From Polyangia bacterium (GTDB lineage Bacteria > Myxococcota_A > Polyangia > Nannocystales > Nannocystaceae): DNA of 64,000 bases. Made by a program: the position numbers and the translations under genes. Below, piece after piece: positions 7,329 to 15,895 of the stretch. The stretch spans positions 186,001 to 250,000 of the forward strand of contig JAUIFF010000010.1 of NCBI GenBank assembly GCA_030429545.1, written 5' to 3'. The notes below the pieces were generated by a model. It was not told where the DNA came from. It searched no databases and saw nothing but the letters and a program-made list of their open reading frames with translations. Within the stretch, counting starts at the first letter, position 1, and each line of letters opens with the position of its first letter.

Positions 7329-10256
7329 TTATTTCGGGTTCTCGGACCGCCATGTTTCCAACGTTGCGAGGCGATCGGCATAACCCGGTCCAGCCCGGCG
7401 GTAGAAGGCTTCGGCCTCGGAAACCAGGGCGTGGGCACGGGTCATCGCCGAATCTAATGTATCTGCAATATCTTTCGTTTCGGCCTGGGGACTATGTTCG
7501 CGCGACGGAGCAACAAGTGCCATGGCGAGCGCAACCTGGGCGCGGGCGAGGCCGTATTGGGGAAGGTCATCGAACGCCTTGTCACGCAGGCTCGTGAATG
7601 TTGCGATCGCGCTCTCGAGCGGCACGATAGCTCCCTCGGCGTCACCCGTGGCCAACAAACGACGCCCATCGGCAAGGTCGATATCTGCCAACCACAGCGC
7701 GATCCACCAGCGTTCACCATAGGGTTCAAACAGTTGGCGAGCTTCCGCGAGCGGAGCCTCGCTTTGTGTATATTCGCCTGCGTAGAGATGTTTACGCCCC
7801 CGCAATAGTGCGGTGTAAGCCTGCACCACTTCGCGGTCGGCCTCTGCGATCGGTCGGTCAAAGCACGTTAAGCCCGAGGTCGCCGACGCTACGGCCTCAG
7901 TGTCGCGACCGAGGTCGACTAGTACGTGTCCCAAGCGGTGAAAACACTCAAAGCAGTTTTCGTAGGCCGTTGCCAAGGTCGAGTCAAGCAGCCGAGGACA
8001 GGTCGGAGCCAGCAACCGTTCGGCGTCAACAGGGTTTCCGGCGAGACTTCCGGCCCGCCGACGGGCGTTGATCGCTTCAGGATGTTGCGGACCTATCTCG
8101 GCATCAAGGATTTCCAACGCTTGCTTATACAGGTTCTTTTGGTCGTCACCCTGTTCACTCAGGGTTGCCAAATTAAGCAGGTAGCCGGTGGCGAGGTCGA
8201 TGGGACGTACCCGTGGGTTATCGCTCGCTAGCTCGATCGCCCGACCGATATGGTGGCGCGCACCCTTGCGATCTCCAGTCATTGCCATGACCGCACCAAG
8301 GTTGTTCTCCACGAGTGCACGTAAATCGTCGCGGCCCGGGATTCGATCGATCAGTGCATAAACATGATCTTGCTGTGCGAGCGCGACCGTCGGCTCTGCA
8401 CGACCGGCCACAAACAGATAGCGAGCCTTGGCCTCCGCTGCGATGTCGTCCATCGATGTGGCCGTTGCGTGGATGAAGGCCTGCGAAAGTGCGGCAACGG
8501 AACGGTCCCACGCCTGCACTTCCAGGGCAATCCGGCCCCGTTGAAGGTCGAGCTCCGCCAACAGCGGGCGATAGTCGAGCTCCTCAACCTCTGTACGCAG
8601 TTGGTCGAGCTCATCGAGCACCGCCAACGGGTCGCCAGCATTTGCATCGACATCGAGTTCGACAAGACGTCCACGCAGCGCTTTGACGGTGGCGGACAGA
8701 TCGGGGTCGGCAGGTGGGGGAACCTTGGTAAGCAGGGCAGTTTGGTCGGTACAGTCAGCTACCTGCGGGAGTTTGGCGACGATCATCGTCGCCTCCCGCA
8801 ACGTGTTTGCATCGCCTGTCGAAATCCTCGACACAGCTCGGCTAAACGCCTGGCGACGCAAATCAAAGCATTGACTCTGGGCATCAAAAAGCCGGTCGGT
8901 ACGCTCGCCACGGTGGTAACCTAGACAAGCCTCGCGCTCGTGCTCGACCCAAGAATGTGCATAGGCACTGAGTCCTTCGACCACCCGCGGCTCAATCGTT
9001 TGGCGAAGCTCCTGGGGGAGTTTCGCAAGCTGCTGGCGAACCCCCACCTGCGCCTGTTTCCCCCACATCTCGTCAACGGCCTGTGCCCCCGAGGCGCAGA
9101 CCGCCGGTGTGGATTGGGCTTGTAGGACACCACCCAAAACCCCGGCACTCAACACCACGGCACCGAGCCCGAGGTACTGGCGACGTCGACGACGGACATC
9201 GCTGGTAAGTGCCTCGAGGTAGGACTCAAAGTTGGGCCAGCGCTTGTCCGGGTCGACCGCGAGCCCACGCCGGACCACAGCATCGAGCCATCTCGGAATC
9301 GGGTGCCCCTTGGGCGGGACCGCCATCTGGCCGTTGAGCACGCGGTCGGTGAGGTTGGCGAGGGTCTCCGCTTGAAATGGTCGAATGCCGTACAGTCCCT
9401 CAAACAGGGCGACCGAAAACGAAAAGATATCGCTCGCAACACAGGCAGTTTCTCCCAAATGTTGCTCTGGGGACATGTACATTGGGGTCCCCATCACCGC
9501 CCCCGTGGCGGTCAGCGTGTTGGCAAGCAGTGGGCGCGTCCCGGGATTGTCGTCGCGGGTGAGCATCATCTCCCGATGCTGTGCGAGCCCCTCACGTGCA
9601 AGCCCAAAATCGGCAACGCGCACCCGTCCGTCATCGGCGATCAGCACGTTGTCCGGCTTGAAGTCGCGATGCACCAAACCCGCTCGATGGGCTGCCGCAA
9701 GCCCCTGCCCCGCCGCGATAAAATGGACCAGAACCTCGGGCCAGGTCCGTGATTCAGCCGCGAGCCACTGTGTGAGGGTTTGACCCACCACTAATTCCAT
9801 GGCGATAAAAACCTGCTCGCCAAGCATGCCCACATCGTAAACGTGCACAACGTTGGGATGGGAGACCCGAGCCATTGCCTGGGCTTCCCGCAACAGGCGC
9901 GCCTGGGATTGGGATCGTCCACGGTTACTCTGGAGGATTTTGACAGCGACCTTGCGATCGAGTTCCGGATCGTAAGCCTCGACGACCACGCCCATGCCAC
10001 CGGCACCGAGTTTACCAAGGACTAAAAACCGACCAATCGTATGGGGCAGCTGACCATTGCTAACACTTGGGGCACCATCACTGCGCAGTGTCGCGCCCGA
10101 GATCAGGGAATCGTTGCCGCGATCGATACGATGATTTGGGGCCGCCGTAGTGACTGCCAGCCCCAGCGCTCCAGCCGGAGAAGGTTGGGCCGCGGCAATC
10201 GGTTCGTCGGCAATTGCCGTTTTCGCGGCACTCAGTTCACGTTCGTGGTGAGCCAT
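7329..10256 (-). CDS. Membrane Ser/Thr protein kinase with long helical-repeat C-terminus
   Basis: The start at 10256 (MAHHEREL) is used because longer readings run into the upstream ADYC gene. GAGGA lies just before this ATG, overlapping the upstream stop codon. It encodes about 975 residues. The kinase domain spans about 74-345: glycine loop GKLGAGGMG (81-89), VAVK with Lys106, HRDFKPDN with Asp198, DFG at 216-218, and GTPMYMSPEQ near 256-265. One transmembrane segment lies at about 360-378. The remaining ~590 residues are Ala/Leu-rich helices like TPR-type repeats (for example 'GDDQKNLYKQALEILDAEIGPQHPEA'), presumably on the other side of the membrane. Its role is signalling by phosphorylation. 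The operon partner is the ADYC lipoprotein. Confidence 0.9.
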   Translation of the reverse strand: MAHHERELSAAKTAIADEPIAAAQPSPAGALGLAVTTAAPNHRIDRGNDSLISGATLRSDGAPSVSNGQLPHTIGRFLVLGKLGAGGMGVVVEAYDPELDRKVAVKILQSNRGRSQSQARLLREAQAMARVSHPNVVHVYDVGMLGEQVFIAMELVVGQTLTQWLAAESRTWPEVLVHFIAAGQGLAAAHRAGLVHRDFKPDNVLIADDGRVRVADFGLAREGLAQHREMMLTRDDNPGTRPLLANTLTATGAVMGTPMYMSPEQHLGETACVASDIFSFSVALFEGLYGIRPFQAETLANLTDRVLNGQMAVPPKGHPIPRWLDAVVRRGLAVDPDKRWPNFESYLEALTSDVRRRRRQYLGLGAVVLSAGVLGGVLQAQSTPAVCASGAQAVDEMWGKQAQVGVRQQLAKLPQELRQTIEPRVVEGLSAYAHSWVEHEREACLGYHRGERTDRLFDAQSQCFDLRRQAFSRAVSRISTGDANTLREATMIVAKLPQVADCTDQTALLTKVPPPADPDLSATVKALRGRLVELDVDANAGDPLAVLDELDQLRTEVEELDYRPLLAELDLQRGRIALEVQAWDRSVAALSQAFIHATATSMDDIAAEAKARYLFVAGRAEPTVALAQQDHVYALIDRIPGRDDLRALVENNLGAVMAMTGDRKGARHHIGRAIELASDNPRVRPIDLATGYLLNLATLSEQGDDQKNLYKQALEILDAEIGPQHPEAINARRRAGSLAGNPVDAERLLAPTCPRLLDSTLATAYENCFECFHRLGHVLVDLGRDTEAVASATSGLTCFDRPIAEADREVVQAYTALLRGRKHLYAGEYTQSEAPLAEARQLFEPYGERWWIALWLADIDLADGRRLLATGDAEGAIVPLESAIATFTSLRDKAFDDLPQYGLARAQVALAMALVAPSREHSPQAETKDIADTLDSAMTRAHALVSEAEAFYRRAGPGYADRLATLETWRSENPK

Positions 10257-10272
10257 CAACTCGATATCCTCG

Positions 10273-11265
10273 CTAGGGAAGCATGGTGCGCCAAACTTCG
10301 CCGTCAAACTCCTGTTGGCCCTCACAGTCGGGAATTTCGCAGTGCACCATGTCCCGATTGGTGAAGCGTGGCGTATCGAGGCAGCGGGCGCCATCTTTTG
10401 TCCACATCGCCTCAAGCGTATTTTCATCAGTTGGTGGCTCAACGAGGTCGTCATGGTCACGCCAAGCCACGGCAACACCTCCGGCGGTATACGATGTACC
10501 ATCGCCGCAGTAATCGGCAGTGATCATGCGTAATGTTGCCAAACGATCGTCGACACTTGCCCCGCGATTGCCCTCTGGGTGAAAGTCCATCAACTTCATT
10601 TTGGCAGCCGCTTCGCCGACACAGGCGATCGATACGGAGCGCGCCGACGATGTGATCAAGTGATTGCTACGGTCGTAAATCTCCCCCGAGATCAGGGTAA
10701 ACCATTGATTCTCTGGGCTCGTTGAGGGGCATAGGGATTGGTACATGCCACCACTTAAGTACTGAGCACGGTAAGCGACTATCGGCGCCCCTCCTGCCGC
10801 CCACGAGATAACTTCATCGTCGATGTCTGTAATTTCTAAGGAAACTGTCCCACCGCCATTCGGCATCTCGAGCGCAATTTTTGCCCCCAAAAAGTCGGTA
10901 CCTTCAAACAACACAACATCGGGATCTCCAGGGTCGAGCGCCCGAAAGGTTTCGGTTACAGGGTCGATATCAAGGACGAACGGTGAGCCATTCGGCAAAG
11001 GTCCGGTACCGAGACGGAGTTTGATACCCGAGGTATTGGTGGTATCGAGGTGGATATCGGAAAGGTCAGCACCATTGACATTTGGCGAGTTTCCGAGGTT
11101 AATTCCACAATGGGAGCAGCCAAATCCCCCCCCTGAGCGGAGGGTCGCCTGTTCGGCTTCGTCGTTGACCTGTCCATCACAGGCACTTAGGAGCAGGCCG
11201 CAACTGAGCAGGGCAGCCACGAGCGGCAATCGATTGATAGTAGGAAAAAATTTTGAGGTCGGCAC
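10273..11265 (-). CDS. ADYC-domain lipoprotein
   Basis: The GTG at 11265 is chosen because AAGGAG lies 7 nt upstream and the reading leads straight into a lipoprotein signal (LLSCGLLLSAC). The mature protein contains the ITADYCGDG block followed by 'SYT..GV.V.W', the signature of the ADYC domain found in myxobacterial exported proteins, with about nine cysteines overall. No enzymatic motif is visible. Its stop codon is 16 bp before the kinase start, so the two are almost certainly co-transcribed. A sensor or ligand role for the membrane kinase is an inference from this pairing. Confidence 0.82.
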   Translation of the reverse strand: MPTSKFFPTINRLPLVAALLSCGLLLSACDGQVNDEAEQATLRSGGGFGCSHCGINLGNSPNVNGADLSDIHLDTTNTSGIKLRLGTGPLPNGSPFVLDIDPVTETFRALDPGDPDVVLFEGTDFLGAKIALEMPNGGGTVSLEITDIDDEVISWAAGGAPIVAYRAQYLSGGMYQSLCPSTSPENQWFTLISGEIYDRSNHLITSSARSVSIACVGEAAAKMKLMDFHPEGNRGASVDDRLATLRMITADYCGDGTSYTAGGVAVAWRDHDDLVEPPTDENTLEAMWTKDGARCLDTPRFTNRDMVHCEIPDCEGQQEFDGEVWRTMLP

Positions 11266-11713
11266 TGTAGGTCTCCTTATCCGTGCGATGGCAACGCGAG
11301 TGCAATGCGCAGGCATTCCCGCACGAGCAAATCACACGCACCATTTGCAGCTCAGGGGCCAAGTTGGTTTTTCGATAGATCACATGTGTTTGAGTGCGGC
11401 GTCCCGGATGATTTCGCGATACCAGCGCGCAGATGCTCACGCGAGCTCCCAACGCGACTGCCTCCACGGTGAAGTGTCCCATAAGACAGATACATGTCCC
11501 AGGACAGATGTCCCAGGTGTCCCAGAGTACAGGCGCTAAATCGATGCTCACCGGCTCGGGGCTGCTCGTCACAAACAGCAGTCAGTCATGTGTACGCAAG
11601 CGGCTACCTGTCGGCACGGGTGAGAGATTGTCTCGAGACCTTTGTCCCAGTATCGTATGCGGAGACTGGAGCAGTACTTTGTGCTTGCTCGACGTATATA
11701 TTGAGCTTCGTCT
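11266..11713. promoter_or_regulatory. Intergenic region with clustered TGTCCCA palindromes
   Basis: About 450 bp without a credible gene between two divergent units. It holds at least six copies of one motif: TGTCCCATAAGACA at 11475-11488, TGTCCCAGGACA at 11495-11506, TGTCCCA at 11509-11515 and 11518-11524, TGTCTCGAGAC at 11629-11639, and TGTCCCA at 11643-11649. Such clustering upstream of a sigma54 activator gene fits enhancer or autoregulatory sites. No clear -24/-12 sigma54 promoter was found by eye. Confidence 0.55.
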
Positions 11714-13105
11714 GTGTCGACCCTGCCGCCAAATACCGTGACCTGTGAAAGCGAACCGGGAACCCGGGACCGCAGTTGGACGTGCCGCGTGACGGTCGTC
11801 CATCCCCCGCAGTGTCGCGGTGTGATCGAGCTCGACGGAGATCTGCGGGTGCTAGGCCGCCAGGCAACTTCGCTGGACATCTCTCAGATCGGCCACCCAA
11901 CGGTTTCGCGCCGGCACCTAGAACTTCGTTGGGATAGGAACTCATCGCGTCACCTCGTCCGCGATCTCGGCTCGCGCAATGGCTCGGCCGTGTTTGGACA
12001 GACGCTCGGAACTGTCCCCCGCGTGCTCGAGGACAACGCCGTCCTCCGGCTTGGCGATGTGGTTGCGGTTTACGAACGTCGCCGGGGATCCCTGCCGACC
12101 GATCCTCCAGCGCTTGCGCAAACGCTGCCAGGGGACGCTTTCGCCATGGTTGAACTGCGAGCTGCAATCGCCCGAGCCGCACCCGATCCCTCGCCAGTGT
12201 TGCTCATTGGCGAAAGCGGGAGTGGCAAAGAGCGGTGCGCCGGAGCGCTGCACCGACTGTCCGGGCGAAGTGGAGCTTTTGTCACCCTCAACTGCGCAGC
12301 TCTTTCTCCACAGTTGATCGAAAGTCAGCTGTTTGGCCACCAGCGGGGGGCGTTTACCGGGGCGACGCAGGCTCAGGTCGGTCTGTTTCGGGCGGCGCAC
12401 ACAGGCACGCTTGTGCTCGACGAAATCGGAGAGCTTCCGCTAGAACTCCAGCCCAAATTGTTGCGCGCGATCGAGTCGGGAGAGGTCATGCCCCTTGGGA
12501 CAGCTACGTCCCAACATGTCGACGTGCGCGTGATTGCGGCCACCAACCGTAACCTCGCAGCCGATGTCGAAGCCGGTCGATTTCGCCGTGACCTCTATGC
12601 CCGCCTCGCCCTGTGGGAACTTGTCGTTCCCCCCCTAGGCCGTCGTCGCGTCGACATTCTCGAGTGGGTCAACCGACTATCGCGTACTTGGGCAGACGAA
12701 CGCGGGTGTCGTGTGCCCAAAATTGAGCTGAGCCCCGCTGCTGCCGCCCAACTTGTGGGCTCTCGGTGGGCCGACAACCTGCGCGGAATTCATCGGTTGA
12801 TCCACGAGCTCGCCCACCAGGATGGGACCACAATCGGCGTGAAAAAACTGCCCCACTGGGTGCACACACCGCAATCCAAACAACCACTCACGCAACCCGA
12901 TGATAACGGCCCGCCCACAACCGCACCAAGTCGTGTGCGCAAGCTTCGAGCCCGACCAACTCGCGCAGAACTTCTCACCGACCTCGCCGCGAATGGATGG
13001 AACATTAGCGCCACAGCCCGGGCCTATGACCGTGACCGCAAGCAGCTGCGCCGTTGGATTGCGATGTACAAAATCGATGTCGCTCACCACCGTAAAAACG
13101 GGTAG
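11714..13105 (+). CDS. FHA-domain sigma54-dependent transcriptional activator
   Basis: 463 residues from a GTG start. The FHA domain occupies about 30-120 with the phosphothreonine-binding signatures SRRH (65-68) and SRNG (87-90). The AAA+ sigma54 activator domain spans about 140-370: Walker A GESGSGKE (166-173), the sigma54-contacting loop GAFTGA (212-217) and Walker B LVLDEIGE (233-240). A Fis-type helix-turn-helix closes the protein (about 415-455, 'NGWNISATARAYDRDRKQLRRWI'). It activates sigma54 promoters in response to Ser/Thr phosphorylation, so a kinase input is expected. It could come from the adjacent membrane kinase, which is inference. Repeated palindromes lie upstream. Confidence 0.92.
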   Translation: MSTLPPNTVTCESEPGTRDRSWTCRVTVVHPPQCRGVIELDGDLRVLGRQATSLDISQIGHPTVSRRHLELRWDRNSSRHLVRDLGSRNGSAVFGQTLGTVPRVLEDNAVLRLGDVVAVYERRRGSLPTDPPALAQTLPGDAFAMVELRAAIARAAPDPSPVLLIGESGSGKERCAGALHRLSGRSGAFVTLNCAALSPQLIESQLFGHQRGAFTGATQAQVGLFRAAHTGTLVLDEIGELPLELQPKLLRAIESGEVMPLGTATSQHVDVRVIAATNRNLAADVEAGRFRRDLYARLALWELVVPPLGRRRVDILEWVNRLSRTWADERGCRVPKIELSPAAAAQLVGSRWADNLRGIHRLIHELAHQDGTTIGVKKLPHWVHTPQSKQPLTQPDDNGPPTTAPSRVRKLRARPTRAELLTDLAANGWNISATARAYDRDRKQLRRWIAMYKIDVAHHRKNG

Positions 13106-13175
13106 AGGCCACACCTTACAGCCAAAGAATCCGGTAGGCTGTGCGCTGTGGTAGCGACCTGACGCGGAGAAGCTC

Positions 13176-14168
13176 ATGAGTACACTCAAGGAAATCGAGG
13201 CCTACATCCACAAAGGCCAAAAAATCATGGCCATCAAGCTCTACCGCAACCTCACCGGTAGCGGGCTGCGAGAGTCCAAAGCTGCGGTCGAAGAGTTTAT
13301 GTCTCGCGGTCATTGGGGCGACCAAGTCAAGGGAGTACAACTCGCAACTGAAGTGACTTCAAGTGCCCCCAACACAACTTCGACCAATATTATCAACCTT
13401 GGCCCAGTTATCAGCCACATCGAGCAGCGCAAGAAAATCTGGGCCATCAAGGAGCTACGCAGTTTGACCGGCTTGGGCCTCAAGCAGGCAAAAGAAGCCG
13501 TCGAGGCCTACATCGATCACCAGCGCTGGCCGCCTTCGGTCGCTCGCCTACTCGTCGTGCCCGAGCTGCGAGACGCCGAGGAACTCGCCGGACACGGAAA
13601 GAAACTCCAGGCGATCAAAGCGGTCCGTAGTGTTGTTTCAGTTAGCCTCAAACAGACAAAAGAAGCGGTTGAGCACTTCATGGAGCACGGCTATTGGCCA
13701 CACCCTATCCGCGCCCTTGTGCGTGACAAAACGGCATCGCCGACACCGACAAACCAACCTCCTCCGGCACCAGCTGCAGCCGCATGCCAGCCCTCGTCGC
13801 AAACAGCTCGTAGTCCCAAGCCGACCCCGAGCACACCTAGGTTGCGGCTCGACCCCGAGGCGGCGGCCGTCAAGGGGGTGTTAGAAGCGATCATTGAGCC
13901 TAAAACTGTCGACGCTATCTATTCGGTCAAGCGGGACTTTACGGCTGGCTATATTGCGCTTGTTGGCAACCGTGCCTATTTCTTGACCCAGCGATTTGGC
14001 AGCTGGGAGATCGACGGCGAGTATGCAAAATCCGATGGTATCGAAGCGGAGGTCAATACAAGCTTTTCGCGGGTCGAACTACGATTACGCCACGGCTTTC
14101 TCCCCTACTCCTTTACCGAACTCGACGAAGCGACCGCCCGAAAAATCGCGCAGGTCTTGTCTGACTAG
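13176..14168 (+). CDS. Protein with three bL12 C-terminal-domain-like repeats and a C-terminal PH-like region
   Basis: 330 residues; GGAG precedes the ATG. Three repeats (about 5-45, 85-127 and 133-175) each carry 'I..G.K..AIK..R..TG.GL..AK.AVE', the core of the ribosomal protein L7/L12 C-terminal domain, each followed by an aromatic W(P) turn. In the third copy the TG.GL part is degenerate (VVSVSL). A Pro/Ala/Ser/Thr linker (about 190-225) leads to a C-terminal domain of about 100 residues with beta-rich composition, like bacterial PH-type domains. In bL12 this fold recruits translation factors, but this protein lacks the bL12 dimerisation domain, so it is not the ribosomal protein. Function unknown. 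It lies 70 bp after the FHA-sigma54 gene. Confidence 0.7.
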   Translation: MSTLKEIEAYIHKGQKIMAIKLYRNLTGSGLRESKAAVEEFMSRGHWGDQVKGVQLATEVTSSAPNTTSTNIINLGPVISHIEQRKKIWAIKELRSLTGLGLKQAKEAVEAYIDHQRWPPSVARLLVVPELRDAEELAGHGKKLQAIKAVRSVVSVSLKQTKEAVEHFMEHGYWPHPIRALVRDKTASPTPTNQPPPAPAAAACQPSSQTARSPKPTPSTPRLRLDPEAAAVKGVLEAIIEPKTVDAIYSVKRDFTAGYIALVGNRAYFLTQRFGSWEIDGEYAKSDGIEAEVNTSFSRVELRLRHGFLPYSFTELDEATARKIAQVLSD

Positions 14169-14171
14169 CCG

Positions 14172-14957
14172 CTACACCCGCCCACGCTCCCGCAACAGCA
14201 AGAACTGGCTCAGGGCCGCGCTGGCTCCCAGGGCCCATGCAAGTGCACTGAGTCCGGTGCTTACGACCCCGAGCCCACCGTAGGAGTCGTGGCCACCGAG
14301 GATTGCCAAAAGGTCGAGCACGAGGAATATCAAAGAAGATGTTCCAAGAAGCAGGTATGGGCGGGCAAGTGCTCCCCCCGCCGAGCGAACAAGCAGGACG
14401 AAAATCCAAACGCCCATGACCGCCCCAATTCCGTCGCCAATGGCACTAGCGCTCATGGTCAATGCGCGACCGATAGCGATGGCTGAAGGCCCGGCTCCGA
14501 GGGCTGAAAATGCCTCAAACACACTTGCGGTAGCGATCACAATCGCAACGACAGCGGTGAGGCCCAACACCAAAATTCGTCCGCCACGTGCTCGCTCGAC
14601 CAGGTCGCTGCCACGAACGAGGCGCAACATGAGAACCTGGGCAAAGGGACCCAATACGTTGGCGATAATCAGCAGCCCGTAGCGGCCAAGCACAAGTTCG
14701 TCCCCGCCGACCGAGTCGACGACACGCCCCACCAAAACTGATGATGTCCCAAGGGCCAGTAGCAACCAGGCCCGTCGCGGCGGATCGCCGCGTGAAAACG
14801 CGAGTACAACGAGCCACAGCAGTAAAACCCCAACAACATTAACGGTATAGCCAACCCATGAGCCAGCACCGAGTTGCTCGCCCGCGATACGGCCACCCAC
14901 AAGCACGCAAACAAATGCGGCAATCGCTGGCCACGAAAGCCCGGGGACTCTACTCAT
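14172..14957 (-). CDS. Multi-pass membrane protein, unknown function
   Basis: About 261 residues from the ATG at 14957 (MSRVPGLSW), which starts directly into a hydrophobic segment. The longer reading adds a non-membrane leader with mixed composition. About seven hydrophobic segments are separated by short Arg-rich loops (for example FSRGDPPRR, RGSDLVERARGGR). No family was recognised and no catalytic motif is seen. Its stop codon lies only 3 bp from that of the convergent bL12-like gene. Confidence 0.65.
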   Translation of the reverse strand: MSRVPGLSWPAIAAFVCVLVGGRIAGEQLGAGSWVGYTVNVVGVLLLWLVVLAFSRGDPPRRAWLLLALGTSSVLVGRVVDSVGGDELVLGRYGLLIIANVLGPFAQVLMLRLVRGSDLVERARGGRILVLGLTAVVAIVIATASVFEAFSALGAGPSAIAIGRALTMSASAIGDGIGAVMGVWIFVLLVRSAGGALARPYLLLGTSSLIFLVLDLLAILGGHDSYGGLGVVSTGLSALAWALGASAALSQFLLLRERGRV

Positions 14958-15280
14958 GCCGCTCCTACCACAACAAATCCTATGTTTTCTAGCCGCATAC
15001 GTGTTCCCATCGACCTCGTCTGCGCTGCGTAGCGATACTGCGCGGTCTCGGTTGCCAACCGTGGCGGTGGTTTTAGTCTTCAAGAGAGTAGCAGAGATTT
15101 TCGCTTGGCCGGTAACGGTCCTACTACCCGAAGTCACAACCTCGACAAGGCGCGGATTCTCCAACCGGACCTACGAGAAGCCGCCAGGGGCTAAAGCGAA
15201 TCCCTACGCGCGAAATAGTGCCCCCAACGTTCATTGAGGGCACTTCGTACTCTAACTTTCGCAGTTAGCTAGGGGACGCA
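14958..15280. other. Non-coding gap with one hairpin
   Basis: Promoter region of the membrane protein plus the 3' region of the SRPBCC gene. The inverted repeat AGTGCCC/GGGCACT (15217-15223 with 15238-15244) could end minus-strand transcription, but it has no T-run. Nothing else is recognised. Confidence 0.4.
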
Positions 15281-15802
15281 CTAAACCTGTGTACGATCAA
15301 TGAACGCAAGCATTTGGTCGAGGGCAACGCCCCAACCGCTGTGAAAACCCATATCGCGGTGCTCCTGTGCCTTGGCCGGCGTCGCGTGTCGGGCAATCGC
15401 TTGGTAGCGAGTCCCCGTGGCGATGGGGGTGAGCACAATCGTCCCGGTAAAAAAGCCTGGGGCCGGGCCAGGTCGAAACCGCGGGCCAAGAGCATCTGTC
15501 CACACGAGACACCGATTGGTCACGGCCACGAGAACGCAGCCGGAGCTATCGACCCGTTGACCCTCGGGACCAACCATAACTGTGCGGAAAATTCCGCCAG
15601 GATGGGGCTCAATTTCCGCCTCTGTTACCGCCCAAGGGGGTGGACAAAACCACGGCTTGAGCAGTTGGGGCGTGGTCCAACACCGCCAAATCTGCTCGGG
15701 TTTGGCTGCGACATCGCGCTCAAACCACAGGTCGCGCTCCGGATCGAGTGGCGCGATAGCTGTGGGTAGATCAGTTCGGTCAACTTGCTTGTTGTTGGTC
15801 AT
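15281..15802 (-). CDS. SRPBCC / AHSA1-family protein
   Basis: About 173 residues from MTNNKQ; GGAGG lies 4 nt upstream of this ATG. It has the START-like AHSA1 pattern: 'ERDVAAKPEQIWRCWTTPQLLKPWFCPPPW' near the N-terminus, 'GGIFRTVMVGPEG' in the middle, and the C-terminal helix 'GFHSGWGVALDQMLAFI'. These proteins bind hydrophobic ligands or chaperones, and the specific role is unknown. The downstream-facing oxidoreductase gene lies upstream on the same strand with a 93-bp gap. Confidence 0.82.
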   Translation of the reverse strand: MTNNKQVDRTDLPTAIAPLDPERDLWFERDVAAKPEQIWRCWTTPQLLKPWFCPPPWAVTEAEIEPHPGGIFRTVMVGPEGQRVDSSGCVLVAVTNRCLVWTDALGPRFRPGPAPGFFTGTIVLTPIATGTRYQAIARHATPAKAQEHRDMGFHSGWGVALDQMLAFIDRTQV

Positions 15803-15895
15803 TTTGCCTCCGAGACGTGACTTTCGCTGCGTCTCCAACATGTAGACCGTCAGCGACCAGCAAACTCATCGGAGGCGGCGAAATTCGCCCATCCC

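Noticed and set aside
11433..11741. Plus-strand ORF of 102 residues in the region upstream of the FHA gene
   Set aside because: Overlaps the repeated palindromes and the real start, with no domain or RBS support.
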